A stretch of 64,000 nt of DNA, taken from NCBI RefSeq assembly GCF_900996225.1, contig NZ_CAAJGL010000112.1, positions 372,001-436,000 of the forward strand, read 5' to 3'. This stretch comes from Paraburkholderia sp. BCC1884 (GTDB lineage: Bacteria > Pseudomonadota > Gammaproteobacteria > Burkholderiales > Burkholderiaceae). A program made the translations under genes and the position numbers. The notes below the pieces were generated by a model. That model saw nothing but the letters and a program-made list of their open reading frames with translations. It searched no databases and was not told the DNA's origin. Position 1 is the stretch's first letter. Each line of letters begins with the position of its first letter. Of this stretch, positions 60,840 through 64,000 are shown piece by piece.

Positions 60840-61046
60840 TCAATCGATGCGCAAACCGACCTTGATGGTTACCTGCCAGTAAGCCACCTTGTCGTTTTCG
60901 ATCTGGCCCCGCGTTTCCGTCACTTCGAACCAGTGCAGATTGCGCAGCGTCTTCGACGCTTTTGCAATGGCGGTGCTGATGGCGTCGTCGATGGATTTGG
61001 GCGACGAGCCCGTCAGTTCGATCTGCTTGTAGACGTGTTCGGACAT
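60840..61046 (-). CDS. Dodecin flavoprotein
   Basis: Small dodecameric flavin-binding protein of 68 residues (KQIELTGSSPKSIDDAISTAIAKASKTLRNLHWFEVTETRG, with the flavin-stacking Trp in HWFEV and YWQVTIKVGL at the end). ATG 61046 follows GGAGGAAGAAC. It faces the BMP operon convergently. Flavin storage or buffering is the known role. Confidence 0.94.
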   Translation of the reverse strand: MSEHVYKQIELTGSSPKSIDDAISTAIAKASKTLRNLHWFEVTETRGQIENDKVAYWQVTIKVGLRID

Positions 61047-61229
61047 GTTCTTCCTCCGTTGATCTTCGTTGGTGTTCAAAAAGTATAGGCAACGGGCCAC
61101 GCGCCGGAGGCCCGGCATGTAGCGCCCACGAGCGAGTCATGTCGCACGTCACGTGCCCGATATACGGGGCGAAGGCGTGGCCGTTATCATGTCCGCGCAA
61201 CGTAATCCGTTATCTGACGAGGTTCGAAA

Positions 61230-62180
61230 GTGGAAATTGGTTTTTGCGGTCCCGGTCTGATGGGTACGCCGATGATCCGGCATCTGCTGCGCGCGGGGCA
61301 CACCGTGCACGTGTGGAATCGCACGCGGGCGAAGGCTCAGGCGTTGGTGGCCGATGGCGCTCAGGTGGTCGACACGTCTCGTGAGCTTGCTGCGCGCTGT
61401 GAAGCGGTGCTGCTGTGTGTCGCGGACGCGGCGGCGGTCGAGGAGACGATATTCGGCGCGCAAGGGCTCCTGAGTGCCGGCGATGTATCTGCACCGGGTC
61501 GGGTGCGCTGGATCGTCGACCATTCGAGCATTCCGCCTGCTGCGACGCGGGCGCTGGCGCAGCGCGCGGCTGCCGCGTATGCATCGTCGAATGCGGCGCA
61601 TGGCAGTGCCGGCGCAGGCGAAGCCGCGTCGGCCATCGGCTGGGTCGACGCGCCCGTCTCAGGCGGCGTGGCCGGCGCCACCGCCGGCACGCTGGCGGTC
61701 ATGGCCGGCGGCGCCGACGCAGATGTGGCCGCCGTCAAACCCTTGCTCAGCGCCTACGCGGCCCGCGTCACGCATATGGGCGCAGTCGGCGCGGGCCAAA
61801 CCGCCAAGCTGTGCAATCAGACCATCGTCACCGCAACCCTGGCGGCGATTGCCGAGGCCGTGAGCCTCGCGCAGCGCAGCGGCCTCGACGCCGCGAAACT
61901 CACCGAAGGCCTGGCCGGCGGTTGGGCCGATTCCGTGCTGCTGCAGATTTTCGTGCCGCGCATGACGCAAACCGGCCTCGCGCCGGTCGGCGCGTTCCGG
62001 ACCTTTCAAAAGGACCTCGACACCGTCGCCGCCACCGCCTATGAAACCGGCACGCCGATGCCGGTCTCGTCGACGGTTCAGCAACTGCTGCGTCTCGGCG
62101 CGGCGATGGGGCTCGGCGAGGCCGATCTGTCGGCCTTCATCGACGTTTTGCAGACGCCGCGCGGCGGCCAAAGCCAGTAG
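61230..62180 (+). CDS. Beta-hydroxyacid dehydrogenase-family oxidoreductase
   Basis: NAD(P)-dependent enzyme of the tartronate-semialdehyde reductase/3-hydroxyisobutyrate dehydrogenase family, 316 residues: Rossmann start GFCGPGLMGTPM, substrate motif DAPVSGGVAGATAGTL and catalytic Lys region GAGQTAKLCNQTIV. Two low-complexity insertions (around 95-105 and 120-137) make it longer than typical. It could reduce tartronate semialdehyde derived from glyoxylate, the end product of the purine genes, but the link is only by proximity. The start is GTG 61230. Confidence 0.85.
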   Translation: MEIGFCGPGLMGTPMIRHLLRAGHTVHVWNRTRAKAQALVADGAQVVDTSRELAARCEAVLLCVADAAAVEETIFGAQGLLSAGDVSAPGRVRWIVDHSSIPPAATRALAQRAAAAYASSNAAHGSAGAGEAASAIGWVDAPVSGGVAGATAGTLAVMAGGADADVAAVKPLLSAYAARVTHMGAVGAGQTAKLCNQTIVTATLAAIAEAVSLAQRSGLDAAKLTEGLAGGWADSVLLQIFVPRMTQTGLAPVGAFRTFQKDLDTVAATAYETGTPMPVSSTVQQLLRLGAAMGLGEADLSAFIDVLQTPRGGQSQ

Positions 62181-62217
62181 CGCGGCGGCCGTGGGGGTTG
62201 AATTCGCGATAACCTGC

Positions 62218-62223
62218 TAAAAT
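62218..62223 (+). promoter_or_regulatory. -10-like element before the ABC-F gene
   Basis: TAAAAT at 62218-62223 resembles the -10 elements seen elsewhere in this window. The nearest TTGAAT lies 14 bases upstream, which is too close for a standard -35. Confidence 0.3.
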
Positions 62224-62263
62224 ATTGGGTTTTTCGCCGATATCACATTCAAAGGGACGCGCC

Positions 62264-63856
62264 GTGCTGTCTACCGCCAATATCACCATGCAATTCGGGC
62301 CCAAGCCCCTCTTCGAGAACATCTCGGTCAAATTCGGGGGAGGGAATCGCTATGGCCTGATCGGTGCGAACGGCTGCGGCAAGTCCACCTTCATGAAGAT
62401 TCTGGGCTCCGACCTGGAACCGAGCTCAGGCACCGTGATGCTCGAGCCGAACGTGCGCCTTGGTAAATTGCGCCAGGATCAGTTTGCGTACGAAGACGTG
62501 CGCGTGCTCGACGTCGTGATGATGGGCCACGCCGAAATGTGGGCCGCCATGACCGAGCGCGACGCGATCTACGCGAACCCCGACGCGACCGACGACGACT
62601 ACATGCATGCCGCCGAACTCGAAGCAAAGTTCGCCGAGTACGACGGCTATACCGCCGAAGCGCGCGCGGGCGAGTTACTGCTCGGCATCGGCATTGCGAT
62701 CGAAGACCACAACGGTCCGATGAGCAAGGTGGCGCCGGGCTGGAAGCTGCGCGTGCTGCTCGCGCAGGCGCTGTTCTCGAAGCCGGACGTACTGCTGCTC
62801 GACGAGCCGACCAACAACCTGGACATCAACTCGATCCGTTGGCTGGAAGACGTGCTCAACCAGTACAACTCGACGATGATCATCATCTCGCACGATCGAC
62901 ACTTCCTGAATCAGGTTTGCACGCACATGGCCGACATGGACTTCGGCACGCTGAAGGTCTATCCGGGCAACTACGACGACTACATGCTGGCCAGCACGCA
63001 GGCGCGCGAGCGTCAGCAGAACGCCAACACGAAGGCGAAGGAGCGCGTGGCCGACCTGCAGGACTTCGTGCGCCGCTTCTCGGCGAACAAGTCGAAGGCG
63101 CGTCAGGCAACCAGCCGTATGAAGATGATCGACAAGATCAAGATCGAGGAATTCAAGCCGTCCTCGCGTCAGAATCCGTTCATCCGCTTCGAGTACGAGA
63201 AGAAGCTGCACAACATCGCGGTGGTGGCGGAGAAGATTTCGAAGAAGTACGAACGCACGATTTTCAACGACTTCAGCGTCAGCGTGCAGCCGGGCGAACG
63301 GATCGCGATCATCGGCGAGAACGGCGCGGGCAAGACGACGCTGCTGCGCTCGCTGCTCGGCAAGCTCGGGCTCGATCACGGCACGGTGAAGTGGGCCGAG
63401 AACGCGAATATCGGCTACATGCCGCAAGACACGTACGAAGAGTTTCCGGACGACGTCACGCTGATGGACTGGATCGACGGCTATCGCCAGGAAGGCGACG
63501 ACGAGCAGATGGTGCGTGGCACGCTGGGCCGTCTGCTGTTCAATGCCGACGACATCCGCAAGTCGGTCAAGGTGCTCTCGGGCGGCGAGAAAGGCCGCAT
63601 GATCTGGGGCAAGCTGATGCTGGGCCGCCACAATGTGCTGCTGATGGACGAGCCGACCAACCACATGGACATGGAATCGATCGAGTCGCTGCAGATCGCG
63701 CTCGACAAGTTCGAAGGCACGTTGATCTTCGTGTCGCACGACCGTGAGTTCGTCAGCGGCCTGGCGAACCGGATTATCGAAGTGAAGACGGACGGGACGT
63801 TGAACGACTTCGGCGGCAACTACGAAGATTTCCTGTTGAGCCAGGGCGTGCAGTAA
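62264..63856 (+). CDS. ABC-F family ATPase (YbiT type)
   Basis: Soluble ribosome-associated ATPase of 530 residues with two nucleotide-binding domains: GANGCGKST and GENGAGKTT Walker A motifs, LLLDEPTNNLD and LLMDEPTNHMD Walker B motifs, and the linker typical of ABC-F translation factors. Length equals YbiT. GTG 62264 gives the family start LSTANITMQFG; the frame is open to 62225. It has its own terminator. Confidence 0.92.
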   Translation: MLSTANITMQFGPKPLFENISVKFGGGNRYGLIGANGCGKSTFMKILGSDLEPSSGTVMLEPNVRLGKLRQDQFAYEDVRVLDVVMMGHAEMWAAMTERDAIYANPDATDDDYMHAAELEAKFAEYDGYTAEARAGELLLGIGIAIEDHNGPMSKVAPGWKLRVLLAQALFSKPDVLLLDEPTNNLDINSIRWLEDVLNQYNSTMIIISHDRHFLNQVCTHMADMDFGTLKVYPGNYDDYMLASTQARERQQNANTKAKERVADLQDFVRRFSANKSKARQATSRMKMIDKIKIEEFKPSSRQNPFIRFEYEKKLHNIAVVAEKISKKYERTIFNDFSVSVQPGERIAIIGENGAGKTTLLRSLLGKLGLDHGTVKWAENANIGYMPQDTYEEFPDDVTLMDWIDGYRQEGDDEQMVRGTLGRLLFNADDIRKSVKVLSGGEKGRMIWGKLMLGRHNVLLMDEPTNHMDMESIESLQIALDKFEGTLIFVSHDREFVSGLANRIIEVKTDGTLNDFGGNYEDFLLSQGVQ

Positions 63857-63880
63857 GCGTACGCGTCGTACCGTCAATAG

Positions 63881-63914
63881 AAAAAGCCCGCTTCTCTGAA
63901 GCGGGCTTTTTTTT
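63881..63914 (+). terminator. Rho-independent terminator after the ABC-F gene
   Basis: A 14-bp stem AAAAAGCCCGCTTC (63881-63894) / GAAGCGGGCTTTTT (63898-63911) with a 3-base loop, followed by T's. The final 86 bases of the window show nothing I can support. Confidence 0.93.
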
Positions 63915-64000
63915 GAGCTGTGCCTGAAGTGATCGACATCAACGAATCGATCGGCTTGCTGACCTGATCCGCACACCGCTTGACCTGAAACAACCCCCGC

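Overview
The window is about 64 kb of GC-rich DNA with dense, mostly co-oriented operons and short intergenic gaps. The gene order (dxr-rseP-bamA-skp-lpxD-fabZ-lpxA-lpxB-rnhB, ppsR/ppsA, nfeD-qmcA, smpB/ratA-rnfH, guaB-guaA) and the protein sequences fit a Burkholderiaceae main chromosome, most likely Paraburkholderia. That assignment comes from recognising gene order and proteins, not from a search. I see no rRNA, tRNA, insertion sequence, prophage or CRISPR array.

Layout. (1) 1-11.0 kb: envelope biogenesis run: 5'-truncated dxr, rseP, bamA, skp, lpxD, fabZ, lpxA, lpxB, rnhB and a SpoU-family RNA methyltransferase. (2) 11.0-23.3 kb: housekeeping: ppsR and ppsA divergent around a structured leader, nfeD-qmcA, smpB divergent from ratA-rnfH, a DMT-family exporter, guaB, a small membrane protein and guaA. 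(3) 23.4-30.6 kb: accessory genes: a TAXI-type binding protein without TRAP permeases, a di-iron fatty acid hydroxylase-family protein, a secreted repeat protein, a degenerate EF-hand protein, a two-component system and a DUF4410 lipoprotein. (4) 30.8-35.9 kb: sugar ABC importer plus L-fuconate dehydratase, part of a non-phosphorylating L-fucose pathway. (5) 35.8-39.2 kb: DNA-repair-like operon (radical SAM protein plus a DUF4130-UdgX fusion) with a near-perfect LexA box at its 5' end, divergent from thpR. (6) 39.3-41.9 kb: small lipoprotein, DUF1992, tadA and ldcA. (7) 42.2-60.7 kb: a purine-catabolism island: GntR regulator, NCS1 permease, Asp/Glu (allantoin/hydantoin) racemase, puuE, uraD, alc, allA, a hipBA toxin-antitoxin module on the opposite strand, puuD, uraH, 8-oxoguanine/guanine-type deaminase, LysR regulator and a BMP-family nucleoside-type ABC importer. 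(8) 60.8-64 kb: dodecin, a beta-hydroxyacid dehydrogenase and a YbiT-type ABC-F ATPase.

How the genes work together. In the purine island, PuuD oxidises urate, UraH and UraD process the products to allantoin, PuuE and Alc open and split it, and AllA releases glyoxylate. The NCS1 permease and BMP importer plausibly supply substrates. No xanthine dehydrogenase is present in the window.

Most interesting points: the LexA-boxed radical SAM/UdgX operon; the hipBA promoter with four evenly spaced palindromes of the form TTGTAGCC-N4-GGCTACAA; the nested stem structure in the ppsA leader; and the secreted repeat protein next to a two-component system.
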